From contig JAKSYS010000198.1 in assembly GCA_022925895.1 (NCBI GenBank), forward strand, positions 1-64,000: a stretch of DNA of 64,000 nt, read 5' to 3'. The translations under genes were made by a program, and so were the position numbers. Origin of the DNA: Fragilaria crotonensis (taxonomy: Eukaryota; Bacillariophyta; Fragilariophyceae; Fragilariales; Fragilariaceae). Shown here piece after piece: positions 1-11,468 of this stretch (positions within the stretch are counted from its first letter, which is position 1; each line of letters begins with the position of its first letter). Under the pieces are notes generated by a model, which saw only the letters and a list, made by a program, of their open reading frames with translations, searched no databases and had not been told where the DNA came from.

Positions 1-144
1 CTGGTTGCAACCTGCGCCTGCATATCGTTGGGACACGTAGAATTGGTATCTAAAATTTAGTTGAAGCCCAAATTGATCTCGAACGCACGTCAATTCGATC
101 GAAACCATATTCTCATTCCTCCGCAAAGCAGATCTTGTGTTCAT

Positions 145-3100
145 TCAGAAGAAATACTTTCTAATGAATGTACAAATCCATTCACGGCCTGCATCAAAGT
201 CAAGTGGTGCAGTTCTGTGGGTTTTGAACGCCTTGACAATACGTTCAATAAGTGGTAATGTAAGTGTTGTTGATGTCGAGTCATCATGATTGCTGTTCTT
301 CTTGCTCTCGTAAAGTGAATAGTATGCACAGATGTAAGCCCTGCGCGTCTGAAAGCTTTCGCGACAGTTGCAGTTCAAGTATATCCCTGCTTGTGCACCC
401 ATCACTAACCCTTTGAATGCTTCCTTGCTCCTTTAGAGTTCAATGGTTTGCGTCGATATATACCTTCGTAACGCCCCAGCTGTACTCAATCCCTCGCCAG
501 CTAATTCTGCATGGAACTTGGGCGAAATGATGACCGAAACACCAAGTTCGTTTCCAACGTGTTGGAGGGCTGTCACCTCTTCAGCAAAATCGAGACAGCT
601 TGCCATCAGAACGCGTAAACTCCATTCCTCTGCACCGTCAAGTACTTCGCCATCAGCATCGGTTGCTGGATCCATAGTGTACTTCTCCAGATTTCTTCGT
701 CGATCCAACCTCTCCCAGAGGACTTGCAAGGCCCTTCGCTGTCCTTGCCAGCCTTTCTTTCTCGTGTTGTGTTTGTTTTGACATCAATATTATTTGTCCT
801 TGCAAGTTCTTGCAATTGCAAGTCGATATTGCTGTCGATCATTCAAGATGTTGAGAGGCCCAAGATCTGATTTCAATTCAGCAATTGTTTTGTTTCTTTT
901 TCGTGGATTACCAGGCAGGCGAGAGTGTTCATCATGGCGGTTCATTTCTCATTCTCCGTCATCCAGAATGGCCCAGCATCGCCAGGTTCGAAGACGAAGG
1001 ATTGTGTGTCGCCAGCATTAACGGTACGTTCGTGCATGCCAAGATAGCCATCCTCTGCCTTTATTATTGACTCACGCATTCTGGGCTGCACTCTCCAAAG
1101 CCTCGGTTCATAGTATAGGCATCCAAGCCATTAGCCAATTTTTTTGCATGCCCCTGAGAGTGATCAAAGAGGAACGCGAAGTCGAAGTGTGGATACAAAA
1201 CTCGAGGCAATCAACGCAGTCCTCAAATTGAATTGCCATGGTTGTACGTCCAATATCCTCATTGTTTGCTCCAAGTTCAAGTAGACAACAAATGGGGATT
1301 GCTTCAACCCTTCTTTGCAGCTTGGCCATGGATAGCCATTGCTGCATCAACATCAACGTAAGTTTTGCCGCGTCGACTTTCGTTGATTTCATCTAATTGC
1401 ACTCGACTAATCTCTACCCTGAAACCAGTCTCACGCGATTGTAGTGCTGAGATCATGAGGCTCAACCCATCTGTCTTTGGAAGAAGTGGCCTTTGACCTT
1501 CCGGTCCAACCCATTGGCGACTTCCTAGAAGGAATTGACTATAGACACTCTCGTCTTGCCCAAATATCATGAGGGGCTTGACGCCTTGCGGCTTTCTTAC
1601 ACTCCAATTCCCCCCAAAAGAACCAAAGCCCATGGTCGCAGCGTGTTCGTGCAGTGAGTCCAAATCGTCGACGTGGAATTCTACCATGTTCTTGTTCTCG
1701 TCTGAAATGTAATTGTATCCTCGAACGTCGTTTTCTAACATTTTTCCTTCTCTCTTCCATTCATCAACAGTTTCCGATGTGACTTGAATCCACCGATGTG
1801 CACGTGGCTCGAGCTTTGTCAAATAGAGCGTGCAGAACTCGTTCCGCCTGAAGACGACGTCTGGTCGCTCGTGACCATCTACAAAAAATGATTTCTTCCT
1901 TGTATCGTACGTGAACCCGAGTCGCCTGAGCCAGCGCCAAGTAGTGGATAGCGATATGGGACGCTCAAGATAGACCTGAAGAAGACAGTCTCTAATCGTC
2001 TTTTGCTGCGTACTGCCTTCTTCTTGTTGTGCATCTTGTTCTATGTGAATTGTGGTGTCGTTGTTGCCAATGGCGGCGGCATCGTCGCTGTTACTAGTAG
2101 TAGTAGTTCTTGTTGCTGCTGCACTTGGAATCAAGGACGTTGCTAATTGATTCCGAGCCATCTCAACAGTTAGATCAGCAAGGTTCTCAATACAATACCC
2201 AAGCCACGGTGACGTGATCTCGTCTTGAAAGTATTCTAGCAAATCTGGAAGAGGACGCTTTTTTAATATCTTGGGGTTTGGCATCGGAAAGTGTTCGCGA
2301 TTTGCCCTCAAGAGAATGTTCCAGCCAGCGACCGTTCGCTCGTTTGTTGCTGCAGCTTCGATTCCCAACATGCTGCTAGCTGCGATTGCAGCAGCACAGC
2401 AATCCTCAATCCATCGCGCCGAATTCATCTCCTCTAGGGCATACGTATAGGCTAAGCAGAGTATCAAACACCTCTGCCTAATTATGAATATGTCATAAGG
2501 AGAACAGAGGTTGTCTTTATCATGCTTTTCTATAACATCTTTCCACCCGTCAACTGTCCGATTGGCCTGCTGGAGTCGCTCAATTCGTTGCTCCAGAACA
2601 TCCACGACACCGCGACTGTCGTTTGCATTACCAAGAAAGAGCTTCTTGGCCTCGGGGCTATCCCAATACGTCTCCTCAACCACTTTCCCTGAAATGGGAC
2701 CATGTTTAGGCCTTTTTGTATCATCCTGTGCTGCTATTTTTGCGTCGGTTTTTCGTTTAGCCAAAGATTGTGTTGCAATTGCTGCGGTCAAATCGACAAC
2801 TTCTGGCAGACCGCGAGCAACGCTGTAGCGGTCACTAATTTTTGCGTCTTCCAACAAAGACAAGAAACTTTTCTTTCCATCTGGCGGACGTTTGACCAAT
2901 CCTCCAGGCTCTGTGACATAGTATCCCCAAATCGTTCTTCTTGGATTGTCAAAGGGATCAACGCCTTTGGCCGATCGTCGGAATCGGCCTGAATCATTGG
3001 ATTCGGTAAAGTCATCAAGTATTGCACCTTCGCATGATGAAATTGCCTTGTTCATCATGCCTCTGTTGAATCCAAGGGTCTCAAGACTTGGAAACTGGGC

Positions 3101-3205
3101 CTTGATTGCTCGGAAAAAGCATTCGTCCGACAGCCATTTGTCTCGGTATCGTTGTTGCTTGGTGATTTCAAGCCAACACTGATAATATGTGGACAGAGTC
3201 TTCAT
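145..3205 (-). pseudogene. Broken DDE-superfamily transposase
   Basis: An open frame from 3205 to 1304 (633 codons) carries a helix-rich N-terminal half and then a run typical of large eukaryotic DDE transposases: a W-x-L-R-R-L-G-F segment followed by VDGHERPDVV, IFGQDE, and PLLPKTDG leading to SALQSRETGF. The frame stops at 1304, but the same protein continues downstream in shifted frames. FEDCVDCLE is followed by FLFDHSQGHAKK (about 1130-1180), then LLQVLWERGWIDEE near 700, VIISPKFHAELAGEG near 480, and a basic C-terminus ending near 145. Several frame changes and a stop are needed to read through. The DQDE-type and FDHS acidic positions fit a DDE catalytic core, so this is a decayed transposon gene rather than a host gene. 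I cannot name the superfamily with certainty and did not find its terminal repeats. The 3' end is uncertain. Confidence 0.7.
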
Positions 3206-3732
3206 TTTGGCTTAACTGCCCAGCCTAAATGTCAAACACTGTCTTCAAGTATATTCTTGAGCCGGATGCAGCAAAAGGCTGGGCAGTTACGATATGTAAG
3301 TTGGTGAAGTCGTCGTTACAATATCATGGTCTGCAGACCTTTTTGGTGTGTGGTGCCGATCGTGTTGTTTGGATGTACGAGGATGCCGGATCGAGTGGAG
3401 GGACATGACGTCATGGCGTCTTATACTGAAGTCTACGTGATCCAACGACGCGCAGAAAAACATTGAACCCAGCCATATGCTTGGTCGGTTCGTCCTAGTG
3501 GAGTACTACCTGGTACCTTGTACCGGTATGACATATGCATACACATCGACACGTACCATGTATATGCCTAAATAACGCCCATGCCGTTCAGAACCATCAA
3601 CGATAACCACGAATAGCATTCGACTCAATAACTGTAAACTCTTGCATAAAACGGATCGACGACGACTATAACGAGCCTTGACTCAGCGTAGCAATAGCCG
3701 GTAGAGACCTTCATTTCAATTTGGTTTCCTCA
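3206..3732. other. Intergenic, RsmG upstream region
   Basis: There is no open frame of note here. The stretch lies between the transposase relic and rsmG and contains a perfect TGACGTCA palindrome. Confidence 0.5.
3406..3413. promoter_or_regulatory. CRE-like palindrome TGACGTCA
   Basis: A perfect TGACGTCA lies about 320 bp upstream of the rsmG start. Elements of this type bind bZIP factors and are known in diatom CO2/cAMP-responsive promoters. A role here is inference. A second copy lies at 61722. Confidence 0.35.
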
Positions 3733-4812
3733 ATGAAGTCGTTACAAGTCCTTATCATCTCGATCATATCTGTGATCTTCCAGTCCCTTCAGTTGACTAC
3801 AAGCTTCTCCCCGCTTCGTTTTCGCCATTGTCATCACAATCATCATGATTACAGAACAAATACGAAATTAGCCTTGACACAAGACGAATATGACAAGATC
3901 CATAGCGCTTCATCTTCCGAGTCGTCGACATCCACGCAATTTGCCATGGACCCGCATTCGGAAGAGGCAAAGGCATTGGTCACCAACCGTTTGGGATTGT
4001 CCCTTGCTCAGTACGACAAATTGACACAACTGGCGGAGCTCATTGTCAGTTGGAACGACAGGATCAATGTCGTTTCGCGTCGGGATTGTACCAAAGAAGT
4101 TATATTTGGACGGCATATACTGCCATCGTTGGCCCTGTTGGTATTACTGAAAGAGGAGGGCAGTGATGAAGGACTTTTGCGATCGTCATCGGTCAACAAC
4201 ATTGTCGATGTCGGAACGGGTAGGGGCTTTCCAGGTCTACCACTCGCCATTGCGCTGCCGGATGTCAAGTTCGTTTTGGTGGATTCCGTTGGGAAGAAAC
4301 TGATTGTTGTCCAAGAGATGATCCGAGAATTAGCCTTGGACAATGTATCGATACATCATGGTCGAGCAGAAGACATGGCCGATGATTTATTGATTGGTCG
4401 GACCCATCGCAAAGCGTATGACATTTGTGTTGGTCGGAGTGTCACATCCATTCCTCGATTTTGCTTTTGGATGCAAGATTTGCTCAAGGAAAAAGATGGC
4501 AAATTACTTTATATTATCGGTGGAGAATTGGACGAGGAAGTTTTGCAAAATGTGGAAGTGGATATTGCGATAGATGACTTGTTACTGCAACCAGGATCGT
4601 CTGACAAGCGAATTCTGGTCTTTCCTCAAGCGAAAGTTAAAGCTATCGCTAGAACTTCAGGGGAAGTGAAGCAATTTCGAGGATCGCGCAGGGCTTCAAC
4701 TGGACCTAATCCTACCAAAAAGGAAAAGGTCAAGGGTGCATGGTCGAAACGCGACAAGGACGGGGCACCCAAACAACGAGGTATGGAAAATTTTAAGCGG
4801 TATGGTTATTAA
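3733..4812 (+). CDS. rsmG: Plastid-targeted 16S rRNA m7G527 methyltransferase RsmG/GidB
   Basis: This 359-residue protein belongs to the RsmG (GidB) family, which methylates N7 of a guanine in the 530 loop of small-subunit rRNA using S-adenosylmethionine. The Rossmann methyltransferase core is clear at about residues 155-200: IVDVGTGRGFPGLPLAIALP, then VLVDSVGKK, then HHGRAED. The first 25 residues form a hydrophobic signal peptide ending in TTSFSPLRFRH. A phenylalanine at the predicted cleavage site followed by basic residues matches the bipartite plastid presequence of diatoms, so the enzyme should act on plastid ribosomes. The ATG at 3733 is chosen because the in-frame codon at 3721 is TTG. 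A basic tail of about 50 residues follows the domain. The gene is intact and intronless and converges with the YccV/TPR gene. Identity is firm; localisation is inferred. Confidence 0.88.
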   Translation: MKSLQVLIISIISVIFQSLQLTTSFSPLRFRHCHHNHHDYRTNTKLALTQDEYDKIHSASSSESSTSTQFAMDPHSEEAKALVTNRLGLSLAQYDKLTQLAELIVSWNDRINVVSRRDCTKEVIFGRHILPSLALLVLLKEEGSDEGLLRSSSVNNIVDVGTGRGFPGLPLAIALPDVKFVLVDSVGKKLIVVQEMIRELALDNVSIHHGRAEDMADDLLIGRTHRKAYDICVGRSVTSIPRFCFWMQDLLKEKDGKLLYIIGGELDEEVLQNVEVDIAIDDLLLQPGSSDKRILVFPQAKVKAIARTSGEVKQFRGSRRASTGPNPTKKEKVKGAWSKRDKDGAPKQRGMENFKRYGY

Positions 4813-5172
4813 GCAATTTCAACGAATAATAGATGACCCCTTCAGCCTGTTGTGGCGACCTATCCAGACTTTTTCGTTGACTTAACATAAAGGTTGACCA
4901 TCATTACTCATGGCCGCCAGAATTTGTTGCTCACGACCCTCTATTTATAATGAATCATATTCCTACTTGGCCAGTCACAGAAGTCGATATCGATGGGAAA
5001 GTTGATGTACCAAGGATTGCAATACAACATCTGCATTAAAGGCTTAGTGGATTTCCCGTCCATACGAGCATTCATGAACGTCATCCCTGAATGCACGCAT
5101 GTCGACGTAGGAACGGCGTTGGCGACAGGTACGTGCGGTGCCATCCACCTTCTACAAAGTGCACGTACGCCT
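4813..5172. other. Intergenic between convergent genes
   Basis: This is the shared 3' flank of rsmG and the YccV/TPR gene. I see no supported gene or element. Confidence 0.4.
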
Positions 5173-7471
5173 CTATTTGTTGTTCATTAAATCAAGGGCT
5201 TGCGACAAATAATTTGCAGCGTTTGACCACGGTTCCAGACTGAGACACTTTCCGAGCATCTGCGCTGCCATGTCGTGTTGACCCTTTGAAAGAAGAATAA
5301 CGCCTTGCATACATCATATTGTAGTGTTGAGGGATCAATTCAACTGCTTTCCCTGCAGCCTCTAGCGCTGCTTCGTATTCGTCGAGCTCAAAATAGCATA
5401 TAGCCATCAGGCTCCAGGCCTCTCCGTACTTTGGGTCGTCTAGCACCAACTGTCGAGCAGACGCTAACGCTGTGTGCGCGCAATTTCGTTTTGAATTGTA
5501 TACGCCATCGTCTAGCCTTGTGCGAAGTGCTAGGTCAGGATGCGCTATCCAAGCGTGCGTAATTGCATCGTTAACTGTTCCGCTGGATTCAAAATTGTCG
5601 ACCAGTTTCAGCCACTGGAATAAGACATCCGTCGATAATGCTGCGCCAATTTGTTGGATTTCATCGTCGCCGACATTTGTAACGCCTCGCTGGACCAAAT
5701 GCAGGTTGTTGATCTCGTTATAAAGCTCCATGCAATGCCGTTCAATCGTTTCGAGATCGTCGCCCTCTTCACCGTACGCAAACTGTGGAAGCAAACATTT
5801 TTGGTGAGGCTGGATTATGGAAGTTGCATCATTTGACGTTATGTCTTACCCTCAGAGGAGCTGGTGCTATGTAACGCGCGTTTGTCTTGTCTTTTTCCCA
5901 ACCCGGTTCTTGAAAGTCTATGTTAGAAACCGCTATCACAGCTTGGTCTGTAGGACACTTTTCGAGGAAATCGTCGCGAACCCAAACACATTCCATTTCA
6001 AAATCTTTCCGAGATTTCCCTATGTAGTCACCTTTGTCTGGAACAATACAATACATTGGTTCATCTCGAGGGTTGTCAACGCCCCACTCGCTCAAGCACC
6101 CGATAATAACGCCGCGAAAACCATGTTGCGTGCTTTGAACTATGTCTCCCAACCGAAAACGAAGGCTACCGATGCGTTCCACTGCGACACGACGTCCACG
6201 AATGTGATCAAACAAGCCCCATGTTCCAAGGTGAAGTGTTAAGAGTTGCCGACGTGCAAGAATGGAAGGGGAGAATGTCGCAGTCAATCCCTTATTGTCC
6301 TCAAACGAGTCACCCCAAGACAACGCCCTCATCCGCTGATATAAATCCCGCATTATCTCAAAGGTGCTTGGGTTCTCCAATGTCTGGCTAAGAATTCTGT
6401 TCTCTAATCTTGCTGCAAACCTTTGCATTGCGTCGCTTATACCCGAGCAGATGAGGTCCAACGATTCTGTTTCGCAGCCCTCCGCCGCAGTAGCTTTCGT
6501 TTCAACGTCTAAAGGATATTCATATTGCATCACTTTCTTCGGCACGAAGCTATTGCTTGCGCAGTCATATCGATCAAAGGGAGAGCTGATTGGATCGTGC
6601 CGGATGCGACAGAGGCGCCCATCCGTGATGAGATCCAGCTCCGACTGAAGGACGCATTCAACATGTTTATCATGATCGATTTCCTTAGAGAGGAAATGTT
6701 TCGCATCAGCAGAATCCACCATCACTTTGTACAGAATACTATCACCCTTTCGCTCACCCATCGCGTCCTCCGGCGTAGGGTAGAGCTTGGTTGTCAACGA
6801 AGTCAGTTGACCTTCCGGCAGCGGGCGAGTTCTCTCCCAACTGGTAACGACTCCTCGCCACCTAGTTTTCTTGTGTTGTACCACTTGTCCCACACGAAAC
6901 AGCACTCCAGTACGATCTAGGTGAAGGGCTCTCAATGCTCGATACTTGGCGACAACTCCAGATGCGTCGTTCAACAACTTGAATGTTTCAAACGCCTTTC
7001 CCACACGTTGCTGTGCCGTGTCATCATCTACATTCGTTGCTGCATTCATGCGGTAAATCGCTCGAATGGCATTGCGAATGTCTGTCGAGTTGTTCAGTGG
7101 TATCGTCATCCCATGCTCGTCCCACTCTGCGTTCTCGGGGAGCAAGTCCCAAATGAAAGTGTCGGTCTCCCTAGAGAGTCGTTCCAGAGCCACCGCATCC
7201 ACAATAGGGGGACCGATGAACAGGGGAGTAATGAATGCATCTAGAGGAATGTCAGAATCTGTATCGCGACACCAATGCAGCAACTTCCGATACAAGGCGA
7301 GGCCAACACTTCCCAGGTCGCTTGTCGTAGCAAAAGAGCGAGTTGGCCACGCTGAATGGTGAAGCTGGATGAGTCTTAAGCGGAAGGGGCGTTGATGCTA
7401 GAAGCTGAGAGTGAGAGCCTTGTGGACTGACGGATAGCGCTGGAGAGCATGCTCATGGCAGCAAAGTTCAT
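5173..7471 (-). CDS. Mitochondrial protein with two YccV-like domains and TPR tail
   Basis: The protein (about 743 residues when corrected) starts at the ATG at 7471 with a basic, serine-rich stretch ending in RSFATTS, a typical mitochondrial presequence. A SirB1-like helical region follows. Next come two hemimethylated-DNA-binding (YccV/HspQ-like) beta domains: FRVGQVVQHKKTRWRGVV with YKVMVD, and FRLGDIVQSTQHGFRGVI with YCIVPDKG. The C-terminus holds TPR helices (GEAWSLMAICYFELDEYEAA). The layout resembles the YccV part of FBXO21. One GT-AG intron of 67 nt lies at 5783-5849, phase 0. Two single-base indels break the frame: one base missing near 7405, in the presequence, and one extra base near 5304. 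Beyond the second, the -1 frame reads GVILLSKGQHDMAAQMLGK to a stop at 5173, clearly the last TPR. A relic copy of the 5' end lies at 20110-20310. The exact function is unknown. Confidence 0.75.
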
Positions 7472-7865
7472 TCGTTGATCCTGGGGATTTGTGTGTTCGT
7501 TCATACTGTACAGGAATTGTCGACATCGAGCTACTTGGGTTTTGGGTTCCTTGACATCCTGCGGGATTGACCTTTCGCGGCATCAGAGGAAACACGTGCT
7601 ACGTCGTGGATCCACACAGAAGAAATGTATGGAGTGATCGTTCCACGGGAGGAATCCACGAAAACTTCGGTGCGTTTCAAGTTTTAAGGCCCATCATTAT
7701 CGAGAGCAAAAAATGGGCTGCAAAACTGACTCCCAACTTTTTTTCCGAACTTTGTCCACTCCCCGTCCTATCGAAGCCACACAAAACACAGCCTTTTCCG
7801 GGTGCTTTGCGAGACGTCACCCCTTGTTTCAATGGAAATTCGAAGTACTCCGAGTAGTATCGTAC

Positions 7866-9133
7866 ATGCCTCCAACGCTGTTGTTGTTTATGTTATTGTC
7901 GACGATGGTGCCAACAGCCGCTATAAAGAAGAAGACAACTGGAAAGAGATTGGAGTCTCTTAAGTTTGTGGGTGGTTCCAAGTTTATGAAGGAGTTGCAG
8001 AAGTCGTATTCTCCTCTGGGAAGAGTGTTACAGACAAGGAACAGAAGGAGATGCCTCCGTCGCAGCATTCTTGGATCTGAAGACCCTGATGTCATTTCAC
8101 TCCCAGAGCAAATGGTACTTGGTGTAAACCAGTTTGCACATCTTTATGATGATGTGCCAATGGAAAGTAACGATGACAGAAACTCAACTTCTGCACTCGG
8201 CAGAGCTGGTACTGATGATTTGATTGGGTCATCGCATCGCACTGAATACGACAAGAGACTCAAGGATTGTTTTTTTCCACAAAAAAGTTTGGGAGGAAAG
8301 CTCCACATTTATGCAAATAAGCCCGGCGGAATCACCAAGTCATTGTTGATTGCCAAGAATTTGTCAAATCCAGTCGATGTTTCTGTTCAAACTATCATGC
8401 GAGCTGCAAAGGAGGTTGTACGGAACGGGAGAAAGGCTCTTGCATGTGTCAAAGAAGCCGAAAGTGACTATAAAGATGGAACACTTCCATCAGGGCGGAC
8501 CATTTCTGAATATCATCGGTATGTCCGGGAACGGATGTTTGTGAAACTTAAGGGCACCAGTGGTGCTGATTATGATGACGCTGATGCTGATGATTATGTT
8601 GTTGGATCAGAGGACGTTGAGAAAGACGACCAAAATGGCAATCAATCGATCAATCCTGATGAGATGCCAGAAGATTATTATTTCTCCGGCATGATTGCTT
8701 TTTTCTTGTGGGGTTATATTATTGAAGACCCGAATCAAGAGTGTTACCGGTCAAAACAATTCCAAATCGGCGACAGTGCTCCTGAGGAAAAAGGGCTTCA
8801 AAGTAGGAGGCAGATAAAGAAAGAGGCCGCCAGAGCCGAATCGAAGCAGCGTGACATTGGAGCAGCAACACCCGGTTCGCCATTCAAGAAAGGTGCCTCG
8901 CTGTCACAACAAATTGAGATTGCAAAGTTGCACGCAGCGAGGTCTTTTGAAGCAAAGCAAACCCTTGACTTTCTGTTGATGAACACTCTCCCCTGTGTCC
9001 TGCATATGGAGAATTGTAATGGCGTCAAAATTCAATCAATGTTTTTGATGGAAGTCATGTTTAACGCAAAGAAAAGAAGCTGTACATTGAGGTGATTGCG
9101 GACGGTAAGAAGAGAGTATTGTTTTGCATATGA
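7866..9133 (+). CDS. Unknown protein with signal-like N-terminus
   Basis: I do not recognise this family. The ATG at 7866 is preferred because it begins a short hydrophobic segment (PPTLLLFMLLSTMVPTAA), a plausible signal peptide, before a basic region. Further in-frame codons extend upstream to 7713. The middle is mixed charged and helical, with an acidic patch (DYDDADADDYVVGSEDVEKD). Near residue 280 there is a short hydrophobic run (FSGMIAFFLWGYIIED), and the C-terminal third is basic. The open frame ends at 9095. One extra A in the A-run near 9070 would carry it on as EKKLYIEVIADGKKRVLFCI to a stop at 9133, so a one-base deletion is likely. Possible further coding-like sequence (DALKQLLVDDSPQQLQ) runs up to the copia insertion at 9337, hinting that the element landed in or near this gene. 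It could also belong to an older element. Confidence 0.45.
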
Positions 9134-9336
9134 TATTGAAAAATCTGATCAATAAATCGCAAATTTCATTGTCAATGGATGTGCCAATTTGACTTCAAGA
9201 AAAAGGAGATAGGTCAAATTTCGATGGATAATGTTAGAACATGATGCATTGTTGTTGTCACTGAGGATGCTCTCAAACAACTGCTTGTGGATGACAGCCC
9301 TCAACAACTACAGGGTTTCAATGGTCCTTCTTCTGA

Positions 9337-9716
9337 TGATGATATCAGTACCGTGATGTATCTTACTGTACTGTATAGTGCGCAAATCGACTCAGGAAGT
9401 GAGCGAAGTGTACAATAGTATGAATGGTACTAGTAAAACGGCACTGGGGTGTTCTCCGATGACAGATAAGAACTTCAATGATAAAGATATGATGCAAACG
9501 GTGATGCAACCAAAGTCGTATCCATTTGGTTGTGTTAGCGATGTGAAGAATATCAATGTTGCAGTGACATTCGATACTCACAATAAGAACGTATTGGTAA
9601 ATCAGAAGCTTATCAATTGTGAATCTATATACTAATGATAGCCCATTTACATCATTACTAGCTAGTACACTCACACACTGTTGAGCAATACTAACGAAGT
9701 TTACTTTAATATAACA
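9337..9716 (+). repeat. 5' LTR of copia element
   Basis: It starts TGATGATATCAG and ends AATATAACA. It is nearly identical to 15778-16147, apart from scattered substitutions and two small insertions (GAT-type and a 7-nt CTAG-containing run) that the 3' copy lacks. Confidence 0.9.
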
Positions 9717-9751
9717 CGCTTCCTCTGCGCTAAGAACAAGACAACAAGAAG

Positions 9752-11083
9752 ATGGCTGCCAACGTTCGCTTCGCTTTCGCTCCCGCTCTCGTGATTGAGG
9801 GTCTCCTCTATTACTCCAAGAGTGAACACGTCAAGACCTACAGAGGTGCCATCAAACCCTAATCGGAAACCCCTTTCGACTGCGTACCCGACGGTTTACT
9901 GCACCAATCCCTCAGGGACGCCCTTGACAGAGCTGATGAAATGGGATGGACAAAGGGAATCCTCAGGATCGGAGCGGAGGTCGAAAACGATGAAGACAAC
10001 GCTCGTGAGAACCTCATTGACCACTATGGTTCGATTACTCTAGAGCGCATCATTGAAACGGAAGAAGAAAACGTTGTTAACCATGGCAGGGAGGCCCAAG
10101 ACACTTACATGTTATACAAGTGCTTGATGGCCTCACTCACCACAGACGCCAGAAAGAAGGTGACAATCTGGACAAGCCAGTACCTAATCGGCAACGACGA
10201 GGATTCTACGTGCGATGGGGTAGCACCGCTCAAGATCATCATTCGTGAAAGCCACCTCGACACAAATGCTACCACCAACCAAATCAGGACTAATTTATCA
10301 AATCTGGATGCATACATCCTGACCGTGGTCGACAGCGACATTTTGTCGATTCAACCAGTACGTAAAGCTTCTGATCCAATCATTGACCGCACCTTGTCAA
10401 CCTGTTCAAAGGTTATGGAGCAGTCAGCGATGATGTATTCAGAGCGTGGTTGCTCCGAAAACAAGACGATCATGAAGAAGGAGAAGAATCGACTCCAGAT
10501 AAACTGATGCTCGCGGCGAAGAACAAGTTCGACACGATGAAGAAGGAGAAGGGAATCTGGAACGCTCCTCCTGCTGCTGATGAGAAGATCATAGCGCTTG
10601 CTTGAGGCAAAGTTTGATTCTATGGTCAAAAGCCTGAACAAGAAAGTCTCCTTAGAGAGAAAGAAGGGTGATGGAGGCGGCGGAAAGAAGAATAAAGAGA
10701 AGTCAGGTGGGAAAAAGGATGGTGACTTTAAGAAAGATGGCGACCATCCAAAGAAGTGGCAGGCTCCTAAGGCAGGAGACAAGAAGGAGTCCATGTACAA
10801 AGGCCATATGTGGTACTGGTGTGGAAAGTAGACTGGAGGAAAGTGCGAAAAGTGGCGTGCCCATAAACCTAAAGAATGTAAGGGCATTGCGGACTCAAGC
10901 ACTAAGCAAGAGGGAGAGAACAACAAGAAAGAGGACAAGAAGTATCTGGCTACTAAGAAACTCAAAGTTGCGAAGGCATACATCGCCAGGATTGAGAAGC
11001 ATGCAGCCGAGGCAGACACCGTCTCGGAACTGACAGCGATGACGAATGACTTGGAGGGTGGAACAGAGCTGCAACTTCAGTAA
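9752..11083 (+). pseudogene. gag: copia gag, frameshifted
   Basis: The ATG at 9752 opens MAANVRFAFAPALVIEG, typical of a copia gag start, but a stop follows after about 38 codons. The capsid-like region continues in another frame at 9941-10507 (DTYMLYKCLMASLTTDARKK). A lysine/glycine-rich stretch and a zinc-knuckle-like segment follow: CGK, then GGKCEKWRAHKPKEC at about 10820-10885, with an in-frame TAG just before GGKC. At least three frame changes or stops are present. Gag would form the particle shell and bind RNA. This copy is non-functional. Confidence 0.75.
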
Positions 11084-11163
11084 CAAAGTTACTAGAACTA
11101 CTCTGGACTCAACTGATTCTTCCACACATCTCCACTTTCGTAAATTCAATACTCCACCACCAA

Positions 11164-11453
11164 TGCCACGAGTTGATTACAATGCCAGCACTGGCAATGC
11201 AGGCAAAGTAAAGCACTCGGAGAGGATGGCTCTATTTGACAGTGACACGCAATGGATAGGAGTCGACAACCGATGCTCTGGATTCATATCCCATATCAAA
11301 TCCGACTTTGTGGGACGACTGCAACCGACGACGCGAACCATAAAGGGATTTGCTGGATCGAGAATAGTCAATGTATCGATCGGAACACTCCGATGGGAAT
11401 GGGAGGACGACAACGGAGCAACCCACACGTTCATGATTCCAAACTCGTTCTAA
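11164..11453 (+). pseudogene. copia protease domain remnant
   Basis: The segment contains ERMALFDSDTQWIGVDNRCS followed by GFISH and later IKGFAGSRIVNVSIGTLRW. The position, and the hydrophobic-D pattern before it, match the aspartic protease of diatom copia elements, where the usual D-S/T-G core is replaced by D-N-R-(A/C)-S. The frame then stops at 11453, upstream of the integrase region. Whether the D-N-R-C-S core is catalytic cannot be told from sequence. Confidence 0.6.
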
Positions 11454-11468
11454 ATCCCAGAGGGTAAA

